From positions 23,895,001 through 23,959,000 of the forward strand of contig NC_037092.1 in assembly GCF_002994745.2 (NCBI RefSeq): a stretch of DNA of 64,000 nucleotides, given 5' to 3'. A model generated the notes under the pieces. It did no database searches and was not told the DNA's origin. It worked only from the letters and a program-made list of their open reading frames with translations. A program made the translations under genes and the position numbers. Below are positions 23,317 to 34,080 of the stretch, piece by piece (position 1 is the stretch's first letter; each line of letters opens with the position of its first letter). This DNA comes from Rosa chinensis. Taxonomy: Eukaryota; Streptophyta; Magnoliopsida; Rosales; Rosaceae.

Positions 23317-26300
23317 ATGCCCTCCCCCTTTCTCGCTAATCCCACCTCTATCCCTCCTCCCAACTCCGCCGAGTCCACCTCCTCCGACGCCCCAAACGAC
23401 GCCGTTCCCGCCTCCTCCTCCTCCTCCTCCTCGCGCTGCTCGGAAATGTGGAACTATCTCTGGATCCCCTTCCTGATTTCCCTCTCCAAGGAGCTCACCT
23501 CCGCCAAGGCGCAGTCCACGCCGACGATTCTGCTCCCGAGTCAACTCGCTGGCTCCGACTCGTCGCAGAGGTGTACGGCGCTCGACCCCAAGCTCAATTA
23601 CCGCCCGGTGATCGGTATTCTCAGCCATCCCGGCGACGGCGCCTCCGGTCGGCTCAGTAATGCTACCGGTACTTCCTACATCGCCGCCTCCTACGTCAAG
23701 TTCGTTGAATCCGCCGGTGCTCGCGTTATTCCGCTCATCTACAACGAGCCTTCTGATGTTCTCTTCCAGGTAATCAATCACTTCTGCAATTTGGTTTGTG
23801 ATTATAGTTCCTTTGCTTTGATCAAAGTTCATAATTGAATAGTGTGTGGCTATGATTGTGATCGGTTTGAGCTATATGAAGAAGAAGAAGTTGATTCTCT
23901 GTTTTTTAGCTCAGCTTTTTGGTTATTAGATCAAAATCTGCTTTGTTCAGTTGTTCATGCTCTTATCTAGTTAAAGAATTCCACTTTTATTTGTTTATTT
24001 ATTACTTTTCACTTTATGGAAAACAGAACTACTAAAGAAGGATTTACCTTTCAACCAAAAGTTAAGTTGATCATTGTGGACTTCAGTTTTGTGTCTCTTT
24101 CTTTTGTGCCCAGCAAATGGTGTGCTTTATGTACTCTGTTTCGATTTGTATATATGTTAGTTTTGCTATCGTTTGCTTAGGATGAGGAATAATGTGAACT
24201 GTGGTAGTTTGGTCATGTGCTTACTATATCCAGCTGCACTGCAGAAGCTCAATCTGGTCAATGGCGTGCTTTTCACTGGAGGCTGGGCTAAAAGTGGGCG
24301 GTACTATGGAGTTGCTGAGAAAATATTTAAGGTACTGTACATTCTTTGCAAAGAATTCCATACTTTCTGCATGAAATGCTGGTCAATGCAAAACATTTTG
24401 AATATCCCAATGCACTTGTAGTAGCTCACGCTGGTCCCAGCATTAAACCCTGCTGCCATTTCCATTCAAGGTGCCAGTAGCAAAATGGACTAATATGAGT
24501 CATCACAGCATAAATATCGTGATGCTCATAATGCATGGACATGATATTAAGCTTAGTATCATGTAACTGTCCAAAATCATCAGCATCAAACATAATTTCT
24601 ATGTACCACAGCCTACACTAGGCAAAAGAAAATTCTGATTATGCAGGTTAGACCGAAGAGCTAAATGGGGCTTGGAAGTGAATGGTAGAAGAGACATGGG
24701 ATGTTGATAGTTTGAGTATGTATTGCAACCGTGGCATTGTTGTCATGGTCAGCTAGCATCAAAAGTTTCAAGGCTTCCCTTCACAAAATTTCCTGTAGGA
24801 TAGTTCCACTGCTTTTCTTAGTGATTTATCTATGTCCACTATTCAAAAGCAGTGTATCTACTTAAGTACTTATATCAGCTATTCTCTTATTGTTGTCTGC
24901 AGATGATTTTAAAGAAGAATGATGCTGGTGACCATTTTCCATTATATGCCATCTGCTTGGGTTTCGAACTTCTAACAATGATCATCAGCAAGGTAAATCA
25001 TCCAGTTCATAATTCACTGTAACTATTCAGTCTCTTGCAGTTCAAATTGCATTTTGTTTTTGGCCTTTTTTAGTACAATATATGCCTACTAATCACTTTC
25101 GATGATCAGATTCAATGCAGTCAATTTTATTATTTCCAATGATGCTTTAAATGATTCAATTGTTGAGAGAAGTAAACTAGGATTTCTGGTTCTTGGGTAA
25201 CACCTTATGCATGATGAAACAATCTCAACTATTTACTGCATGTGTGCTATTCCCACCCTAGTGAAAGGCCTTCTTTGGTTTCTTAGGTTGATACAACTTG
25301 AGACTTCAAAAAACAAAACACCCTTTTCACGAGTTAGAAGAAGTTGAATGTACTACTTTGCATTCACAGTTGAAATTGTGGAACAATTGTTCGTTGTCAA
25401 TCTGAATCACCTTAGTTCAGTTAGATGTAGTGTTAATTTTAACTTTTGTATTTCTTATCTATATATATGTCTCAACAATGCCTTTTATAGAATTGTCTCA
25501 GTTTCATGCATGACCATTTTCTTTCTTTCTTTCTTCATAACAGAACAAGAAAATTCTGGAGTCATTCAGTGCTGCAGATATGGCATCAACTTTACAATTT
25601 ACCGAGACAAATATTGAGGGAACTGTGTTTCAAAGGTATATACCTCGTAATATGGTTTTGCCATTCATGCTGTATGTACTTGCGCTTTACAAGGCCTCTA
25701 CCTCTCATTAAACAAAATTTTTATTAATAATATTTAAGTCAGTCTTTCACGTTTTTCTTCAAACAGTGTGCATTGATCACCCTTAACATGATCCATGATC
25801 CATTATCGAAACAAACTGTGAAATCTATGAGCATGTGCGTAAACGAAACACTATAGTTTTGATTTTTACAGCTGTACAAGCAGCATGTTAATTGTTTGCT
25901 GGGCCTCTAAAAGCTACCTTGAATTCGTGGTGGAACAAGTGAATTTCCATTTGTTATCTCTGTTTAGTGGTTATGACATTTATTCTCATCATGACTGGGA
26001 GGATGGTTGATATCTAGAGTTGTATGGTCTTATTTTTATAAACTTATTTTGATGTAGAAACTTCTGTGGTTACCGAATACCCCGGCTGATTTAATTTTTG
26101 TGACCTCCGAATGATTGTTTTGCAGATTTCCGCCTGATTTGCTTAGAAAGTTGAGCACAGATTGTATTGTCATGCAAAACCACCATGTGAGTTATAATGA
26201 ACTTTATTATCTATGCCTATAAGCACAGTCCTGAATAATCACCTGAAAATAAATTATCTGGTTAAATCTTAGCATTGTTTATCTCTTTTTTCACGCGTAA

Positions 26301-28015
26301 CCCACTTTTTTTTTGGGTTCAGATGGGTAACCCACTTTAAAACATATATCATTGGCTTTTTTGTTCATTTGTTCTTCTAAATAATGAATTATTAATAGTC
26401 TGAGAAAGTTTAGATTGTTTCATTATGATGATGAGCTGTGGCCTATCATCTGACAAAGCTTGATGAGAATAATTTGATTCTTATATCATGACATTGCTGA
26501 ATGTTGTTGAGACTTGAGACAAGGATTTTTGTCGCTTCTGCTTCTCTGAACTATGCATTTTGGTTTTGGTCCTGCTTTAATCTATATGATTATGATTACA
26601 AAGCAAACTATTGGTTTTCTAAAGTAACCCGAGTTTACAATGATTCAATGCAACAGTATGGTATCTCACCAGAGACGTTGGAAGAGAGCCAAGATCTATC
26701 AAGTTTTTTTAAGATCTTGACAACCAGTACTGATAAAGATGATAAGGTAGTGGATCTTGTTACATGTTTTCCAAAATCAATTCCAAAATTTCCTTTTTCC
26801 CGTGAAGAATTCTAATTCTTGTAGCATTAATACCAGGTCTATGTCTCCACAGTACATGCATACCACTATCCTGTGACTGCCTTCCAATGGCATCCGGAGG
26901 TATTATTATAATGTTGTTATGTCTTTTGATTGTATGTGACTATTAATTTATTTAAGTCTGCCATAGCAGCAATAGCACAACAAAACACTGTTTACAAGTG
27001 GAAACATGTTGAGGTTCTTATATCTATTAGTGTCTTCACGGATATCTAACATGTGTTATTGTGGAATTTAACACAAAATAACATTTTTCTTTCCCACTTC
27101 AAACAATTGCAATATGGCTACATTTGTATTCTTAGAATTTGTTCAAATAACTATTTCCATAAAGCCAGTAAAGCTTTGCATTGTAACATAAATAATTGGA
27201 TGAACCCTGCAGATTAAGTGAAGAATAGTAGATTAAGAAAATGAATAGACTACTGACTAGTCTTTGTATTCTTCTCCCTCTGTTCTTGTCTCATATATTT
27301 TGGTTATTTACATATTGGAGCGTTTCCAATACATCTGTTAATTTCATATATGATGCAGAAAAATGCTTTTGAATGGGGGTTACCGATGATTCCACACTCA
27401 GAAGATGCCATTCACGTGACTCAGCACATAGCAAACTTTTTATCAGGTCAGGGCTTATGCTGTATCCTTCTTATGTTCTCCTTTGATTAAATTTCTATGT
27501 TAAACCTCAATATGTAGTGTACAACTCTCTTTAGGAAGGAAGAGGCCATGCAACAATTATCGGACGATGTTGAAATTTAGGTTTAGAACTGTACAAATGC
27601 ATTATTAGTTTTTTCATTTTTCAAGGTATCAAATTTCAGAATACACGTAGAGCTGAAAAACTCGTGGGATTCCAAACATAAGTTAGATTCAGTATCTTAC
27701 CGAAACAACAGTTACCTGGTTTATCCAACCAGAATGATAGAAAAGCCAAAACTCATTGCAATTGAATTTTTGATGCAGCGAGGCAAGGAAGTCATTAAAC
27801 AGGCCACCTATTCAGGATGTCCTCGACAATCTCATCTACAATTACAGTCCAACATTTTGTGGGAAGGCAGGGTAAGCCAAAAGTGCCCTTGAAACTGCAT
27901 TACTATTTTCTTTATTTGAGTTTACTAACTTCTAATTTTTCATATGCTTTCTGATTGTAGGAAGGGATACGATGAAGTTTACATCTTTAAACAACCTTCA
28001 CTCGCACATTTGTAA
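23317..28015 (+). CDS. GGH: Gamma-glutamyl hydrolase (folylpolyglutamate hydrolase), ten exons, possible frameshift in exon 8
   Basis: Exons: 23317-23769, 24245-24331, 24903-24992, 25544-25635, 26126-26186, 26657-26746, 26837-26899, 27359-27446, 27779-27871, 27961-28015. The enzyme trims poly-gamma-glutamate tails from folates, in the vacuole in plants. [14 protein letters not shown] opens the class I glutamine-amidotransferase-like fold. [10 protein letters not shown] holds the nucleophilic Cys and FQWHPE the catalytic His; QNHHYGISPE and [17 protein letters not shown] are family blocks. A signal-peptide-like [20 protein letters not shown] begins at 23446, so that Met may be the real start; the upstream 43 residues are Ser/Pro rich. 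Phases join except between exons 8 and 9: as read, exon 8 lacks one T in a T-run, which would end the protein 6-7 residues into exon 9 and remove about 45 conserved residues. This could be a true lesion or a homopolymer error. Confidence 0.9.
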
Positions 28016-28523
28016 ATCGAAGTGTACGTGCAAATTTGTAATAATGGACGATGAAAGTGAAAATATGTAATGAGCATTTCAACTCCAAACATTTGTATTT
28101 ATAAGGCAGTAGACCTCTCATTTAGGGGTCGTCAACGGCCCGGCCCGGCCCATTCATAGCGGGCTTGGGCCGGGCCTTGCTATATTTTTAAATAATTGCG
28201 GGCCGGGCCGGGCCGGGCTTTATTAAAAATCAAAGGATCCAAGTCCGTCCATATAAAGCGGGCCTTGCGGGCTTTTTCGGGCCGGGCCGGGCTTGGCCTT
28301 GCGGGCTTTTTTGGGCCGGGCCTTGCGGGATTTATTTATAAATAAATATTTAAAGACACAAGTATTTTTTTTTTAATCAAGCTTTGGAAATTCAATGGAT
28401 AATGATCAAATACAACCAAAAATAACATATCTATATAACTATATTGTACCAAAAAAAATCTATATTTATATATAGATACTAATTTATTGATAAATAAATT
28501 TTTAAAGACACTAATTTTTTATA

Positions 28524-30140
28524 GGGAAAAAAATACAAACAGTACTCCAACTAAGGCCCGTTCTAAATTTCTATACCCAAGTTTTTGAAACTATCACAAT
28601 GGTACCCAAAATTGTCAGCCCGACCCAACATTCGTACCTGCCGTCCATGACGGCGTTAAACTATTATACCAGGTGACATATTTTGAGGGGTAATTCCGTC
28701 CCAACGTTTTTTTTTTCACTTAATTAATAACCACTCTGGTTACTTTCTCCTTTCCCACTCTTGCGGCATAACTGCGATGATCATCTCGAACAATTGATCT
28801 TCAGAAATGCAAGACTCATTGGAATCAAACCCAGACTTCAAACTCAGGCAGCGAGTCCACTCCACGGGTGACCCCCGTCGAATCAAGACAGTGGAGGTAC
28901 TTGGGACACGTTGAAGGCTATTCGGCCACATGGGTCGGAGTCGATTAGGACAACAGAGATGGCAAGCATGATGGGTCGATCAATGGGGTCAAGTATTTCT
29001 AGGAAAGCTTTAAAAGATTTGGCTTTTTTGTTCGAGCCCACAATAAGCTCTGGAATTTCATTGCTGCAAGCTCTTGAGCTTGTGTAAAATGTTCAACTTG
29101 TTGGTAAAGACTGGAGACAAAATTCAAGACAAGCCAAGTTGCTTCGAAGAGAGAGAGGTGGTGTTGTGAAGTTGGTGCTGTTGTGCCAAATTTGAAGATC
29201 ATGATGAGATTCCTCTACCCAAGAAAGCTATGGCTTCAGAGCCACCAATTTTTGAAGAAGAAGATCATGATTGGATTAAGCCTCCCAATGAAAGGTAGTT
29301 ACTTAGACTCTTTATGATGGATTCTCTGTACTTTGAGAAACGACACAATTGAGAGGTTGGAGGAGGTGGATGCAATATAATAGAACAAGAATGCAAACGG
29401 AGAAACGACAATTGAGGTCGCAATCGGCACCTCCTGGTGTTCGGAATTAAGGTCACAATCGGCACCTCCCAAGCCTTACAACCCTGATCTGATGGTGTTT
29501 CTGCTTGGTGGCTTGGGTGGTGGCGTCTTGTCTCCGGTTGTGGCTTGGGTGGTTATGGCTCAAAGAGCCTTGGAATTTGTTTTCTGTATGGGTTTCTTTT
29601 TGTTGTTTGGGTTTGGCTTTTGGCCATTCTTTTTCTGTGTTTAGATTAAGGTTTGTTTGCTTCTGCATTTCCTACCCAGTTGCTGGGTTTTGCTGCCAAA
29701 ACCCGATATTAAGCCCAGAAGAAAAAAGCACCCAACTGCTTTCTTCTTTTCCGATCACTACGTTGCTATCTCTGGTCTCCTCCGGTCAAAATTTTTACAC
29801 CGTTTTCTTCCTCTCTTAAAGAGAAACACACTCATATAACTTTCTTTATCTAACACCCACGGTATACAACAAATCGAAGAGAGAGAATCAGAGACCAGAG
29901 AGGCGACAAGAGGAGGGAGATGATCTGCGACTTTGCTTTGGTGGAGGAGACAAATAAGAAATGACCCAAATATCCCTCTAAAATTAGCACGTGGCATGAT
30001 AGTTAACACCGTCATGGACGGCAGGTACGAATGTTGGGTCGGGCTGACAATTTTGGATACCATTGTGATAGTTTCAAAAACTTGGGTATAGAAATTTAGA
30101 ACGGGCCTTAGTTGGAGCACTGTTTGTATTTTTTTCCCTT
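28524..30140. mobile_element. Non-autonomous Mutator-like element, 1617 bp
   Basis: Terminal inverted repeats of about 150 bp (28524-28672 and 29992-30140) begin gggaaaaaaatacaaacagt and share tacccaagtttttgaaacta. The 9-bp duplication TTTTTTATA flanks both ends exactly (28515-28523, 30141-30149), the length expected for MULEs. The interior (about 28690-29960) has coding-like stretches on both strands, for example 28740-28931 and 29505-29819, but I recognise none. Pack-MULE capture of host DNA is possible. The element sits inside the hAT element, so it is the younger insertion. Confidence 0.88.
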
Positions 30141-30152
30141 TTTTATAAATCT

Positions 30153-32404
30153 ATATTTATATATCTTACACTCCAAAGAGCAACCCCTATCAATTCAAAG
30201 AAAATGAAAAAACCGACTGTTGGATGAGTTTATTACAATAAATTATGAGTGTGGTAAAAAATTTAGCCAATTTCACCATATTTTCGAATCCTATCGGATT
30301 AGTCAACCGTAGACACTTATATGTTTTATTGGTTGACCGATGCCGTGACAACCTCGAAACTTGCTTATTTTTTCACATCACATTTGTATATATTCCATCA
30401 ATGGATGTGCTTGGACATAAGATAAAAAAAAATTAATTTTAATTACAAACACATTGGTCTATACCAATTTTCCTCCTAAAGTTGTATGACATATTCATTG
30501 TATTTAAATTTTTTAGGTTCATTCTAAAGCAAACATGAAGTGGAAAATGAATTCAGAGAAACCAACCGCTCGATTGAGAGATTGTAATGTTTTATGGTGG
30601 TTGTAGAAAATCCAGCCAATTTGGTTATCGTTTCGAATTCGATCAACTAGGTCAAACTTAGTTACTCTTATAAACCTATATTTATATATCATATACTCCA
30701 AAGAGCAACCCATATCAATTCAAAGAAAATGGAAAAACCGACCGTTGGATGAGTTTATTACAATAAATTATGAGTGTGGTAAAAATTTAGCCAATTTCAC
30801 CATATTTTCGAATCCGATCGGATTAGTCAACCGTAGACACTTATATGTTTTATTGGTTGACCGATGCCGTGACAACCTCGAAACGTGCTTATTTTTTCAC
30901 ATCACATTTGTATATATTCCATCAATGGATGTGCTTGGACATAAGATAAAAAAAATTAATTTTAATTACAAACACATTGGTCTATACCAATTTTCCTCCT
31001 AAAGTTGTATGACATATTCATTGTATTTAAATTTTTTAGGTTCATTTTAAAGCAAACATGAAGTGGAAAATGAATTCAGAGAAACCAACCGCTCGATTGA
31101 GAGATTGTAATGTTTTATGGTGGTTGTAGAAAATCCAGCCAATTTGGTTATCGTTTCGAATTCGATCAACTAGGTCAAACTTAGTTACTCTTATAAACCT
31201 ATATTTATATATCATATACTCCAAAGAGCAACCCATATCAATTCAAAGAAAATGGAAAAACCGACCGTTGGATGAGTTTATTACAATAAATTATGAGTGT
31301 GGTAAAAAATTTAGCCAATTTCACCATATTTTCGAATCCGATCGGATTAGTCAACCGTAGACACTTATATGTTTTATTGGTTGACCGATGCCGTGACAAC
31401 CTCGAAACGTGCTTATTTTTTCACATCACATTTGTATATATTCCATCAATGGATGTGCTTGGACATAAGATAAAAAAAATTAATTTTAATTACAAACACA
31501 TTGGTCTATACCAATTTTCCTCCTAAAGTTGTATGACATATTCATTGTATTTAAATTTTTTAGGTTCATTTTAAAGCAAACATGAAGTGGAAAATGAATT
31601 CAGAGAAACCAACCGCTCGATTGAGAGATTGTAATGTTTTATGGTGGTTGTAGAAAATCCAGCCAATTTGGTTATCGTTTCGAATTCGATCAACTAGGTC
31701 AAACTTAGTTACTCTTATAAACCTATATTTATATATCATATACTCCAAAGAGCAACCCATATCAATTCAAAGAAAATGGAAAAACCGACCGTTGGATGAG
31801 TTTATTACAATAAATTATGAGTGTGGTAAAAAATTTAGCCAATTTCACCATATTTTCGAATCCGATCGGATTAGTCAACCGTAGACACTTATATGTTTTA
31901 TTGGTTGACCGATGCCGTGACAACCTCGAAACGTGCTTATTTTTTCACATCACGTTTGTATATATTCCATCAATGGATGTGCGTGGACATAAGATAAAAA
32001 AAATTAATTTTAATTACAAACACATTGGTCTATACCAATTTTCCTCCTAAAGTTGTATGACATATTCATTGTATTTAAATTGTTTAGGTTCATTCTAAAG
32101 CAATCATGAAGTGGAAAATGAATTCAGAGAAACCAACCGCTCGATTGAGAGATTGTAATGTTTTATGGTGGTTGTAGAAAATCCAGCCAATTTGGTTATC
32201 GTTTCGAATTCGATCAACTAGGTCAAACTTAGTTACTCTTATAAACCTATATTTATATATCATATACTCCAAAGAGCAACCCATATCAATTCAAAGAAAA
32301 TGGAAAAACCGACCGTTGGATGAGTTTATTACAATAAATTATAAGTGTGGTACAAAATTTAGCCAATTTCACCATATTTTCGAATCCGATCGAATTGGTC
32401 AACC
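30153..32404. repeat. 524-bp tandem array, 4.3 near-identical copies
   Basis: ctatatttatatatc...ctccaaagagcaaccc recurs at 30153, 30676, 31199, 31723 and 32247, giving periods of 523-524 bp. Copies 2 to 4 differ by only a few bases and copy 5 stops at about 32404. Each unit includes ccaatttcaccatattttcg and ggttgaccgatgccgtgaca. Frames of 64-85 codons persist on both strands because the copies are nearly identical; I do not call them genes. The array lies within the hAT element. Confidence 0.95.
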
Positions 32405-32466
32405 GATATGTAGAATATATATATATTCACATATTCTATATAGAATAATAGAATTATAAGAACTTC

Positions 32467-32502
<36 letters not shown>

Positions 32503-32524
32503 AATATATTATATATATATATAA

Positions 32525-32572
<48 letters not shown>

Positions 32573-32620
32573 ACACACACACACATATATATATATATAT
32601 ATCTATATATATATATATAA

Positions 32621-32654
<34 letters not shown>

Positions 32655-32817
32655 CTATATATATATATAAACACACACACACACATATATATATCTATAT
32701 ATATAATTATATATATATATATATAAACACACACACACATATAATATATATCTATATATATATTTATTATGCGGTAATGCATATATATCTTTTCTATATA
32801 TATATATAACACACACG

Positions 32818-32872
<55 letters not shown>

Positions 32873-32944
32873 ACACACACAAATATATATCTATGTGTGA
32901 GTGTGTGTGTGTATATATATTTATAAACACACACACACATATCT

Positions 32945-32970
<26 letters not shown>
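32405..32970. repeat. Compound (CA)n/(TA)n microsatellite
   Basis: Alternating cacacaca and tatatata blocks fill about 560 bp and join the tandem array to the GC-rich right end of the hAT element. Open frames here (Tyr/Ile or Cys/Val runs) are artefacts of the dinucleotides. Confidence 0.95.
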
Positions 32971-32978
<8 letters not shown>

Positions 32979-33270
32979 TTACGGGCTTTTACGGGCCGGG
33001 CCTAGCTGGGCTTTGGCGGGCCGGGCCTACGGGCCGGGCCGGGTTTTTGCGGGCTTTAGGCGGGCCGGCCCTCGGCCCACCTAGGCGGGCTTTTGCGGGT
33101 TTTTTGACGGGCCGGGCCGGGCTAAAAGCCCTTAGGGCCGGCGGGCCTCCATCGGCCCACTTGATCCGCGGGCTTTTTGATGAGGCCTACTCTCATTAGT
33201 CATTTGCTTTGATTATTGTACACTCGAACATTATTACACTTGAAGCTCAATTGGGCCCAGCGACTCTTAC

Positions 33271-33379
33271 CTATTAGCGGCTTGCTCTTCACAAAATTCT
33301 TATGTGCATGGTCAAATGGCTTGTAATGGTTCAAGTAGCGCAATGCTTCGAAGTCATAAAGATAATCTTTGCCACCCAT
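33271..33379 (-). other. Coding-like exon fragment, unrecognised
   Basis: Minus-strand reading from an ATG at 33379 gives MGGKDYLYDFEALRYLNHYK, then continues PFDHAHKNFVKSKPLI to a clean donor (gtaaga) at 33270. Amino-acid composition and the splice site look genuine, but I recognise no family and see no partner exon. It lies between the hAT element and the POLD3 remnant, where the missing 5' exons of POLD3 would be expected, but on the opposite strand. Confidence 0.25.
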
Positions 33380-33693
33380 TGTCTTATGATCTTATGGAAA
33401 ATCACAAATTTGCGTGGCACAATTTGAGTATGCCGGAGCATCTTCGATGGTTGAACATTTAGGTTTATAGGTGCTTTGGTTTATATATTCTACAAAACTT
33501 TAAAGATTTTATATTTTGCTGGATGACTCAGTCCCTCTGTTATGCTAATTTGTAGTAATATATACTCTTGCTTAAATTTAGTATAGTATATAAAAATTAT
33601 GCACCTATGCAATTATACATGTGATAACTATTCGCTATGCTTCTCCAGGTTCTGCGGCATTCTCAATTCCTTTGTTTTGCGTAATGTAGAGGG

Positions 33694-33951
33694 TGCTAAA
33701 AATCAAGGTTATGATGATGAAAGCTTGAAGGTAAAGCAACAATGGTGAACGAAACCCTAAGCTAGAGGAAGAAGACGAAGAACAGAGAGATAAAAGAGAG
33801 GCTACTGGTATTGTGGTATTTTTCCTCTGTAATTGTACAATTGCTAACTTGTATCAAATGAAGAAACCAAGGCTTTTATACTAAACAGCTACTGCAACAG
33901 ATTTCACCAAGTCTCCGGATGCTTGACACGTAAGTGGTCTTCATCTTAACA
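33694..33951 (-). repeat. 3' LTR of the POLD3-inserted element
   Basis: Begins tgctaaaaatcaaggttatg and ends cttaaca on the + strand. It reads the same as the other LTR base for base. Confidence 0.93.
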
Positions 33952-33960
33952 TCCCCCCTC
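33952..33960 (-). promoter_or_regulatory. Polypurine tract
   Basis: GAGGGGGGA on the minus strand, directly next to the 3' LTR; it primes plus-strand synthesis in LTR retroelements. Confidence 0.8.
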
Positions 33961-34080
33961 AAACTAGTGCTTGGGGAACCAAGAACTAGGTTGCAGCAGA
34001 GAGTCCTTTGGTAAAAATGCAGAAATCGATCAGGCAAGAAACCAGTTGCAGTCAATAGAAGCTAGTACTTGAAACTTGTC

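Larger units (their letters stand above)
28123..33189. mobile_element. Non-autonomous hAT element, 5.07 kb, with nested insertions
   Basis: The left tip taggggtcgtcaacggcccg and the right tip, read inverted, taggcctcatcaaaaagccc form imperfect terminal inverted repeats. The 8-bp duplication CTCTCATT flanks the element exactly at 28115-28122 and 33190-33197. Subterminal DNA on both sides is dense in GGGCCGGGC, typical of a plant hAT MITE group. There is no transposase. The interior has been enlarged by a Mutator-like insertion, a 524-bp tandem array and a CA/TA microsatellite. The element lies between GGH and the POLD3 remnant, only about 110 bp past the GGH stop. Confidence 0.85.

Noticed and set aside
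23182..23832. 216-codon minus-strand Gly-rich frame
   Set aside because: Antisense shadow of GGH exon 1, whose GC-rich, Ser/Pro-rich coding leaves the opposite strand open.
30245..32284. Repeated 64-85-codon frames as a tandem gene family
   Set aside because: Near-identical tandem copies keep any chance frame open; no splice or start context and both strands are equally open.
32399..33084. Tyr/Ile/Cys/Val-rich frames
   Set aside because: Pure products of CA/TA dinucleotide runs and GGGCCGGGC repeats.
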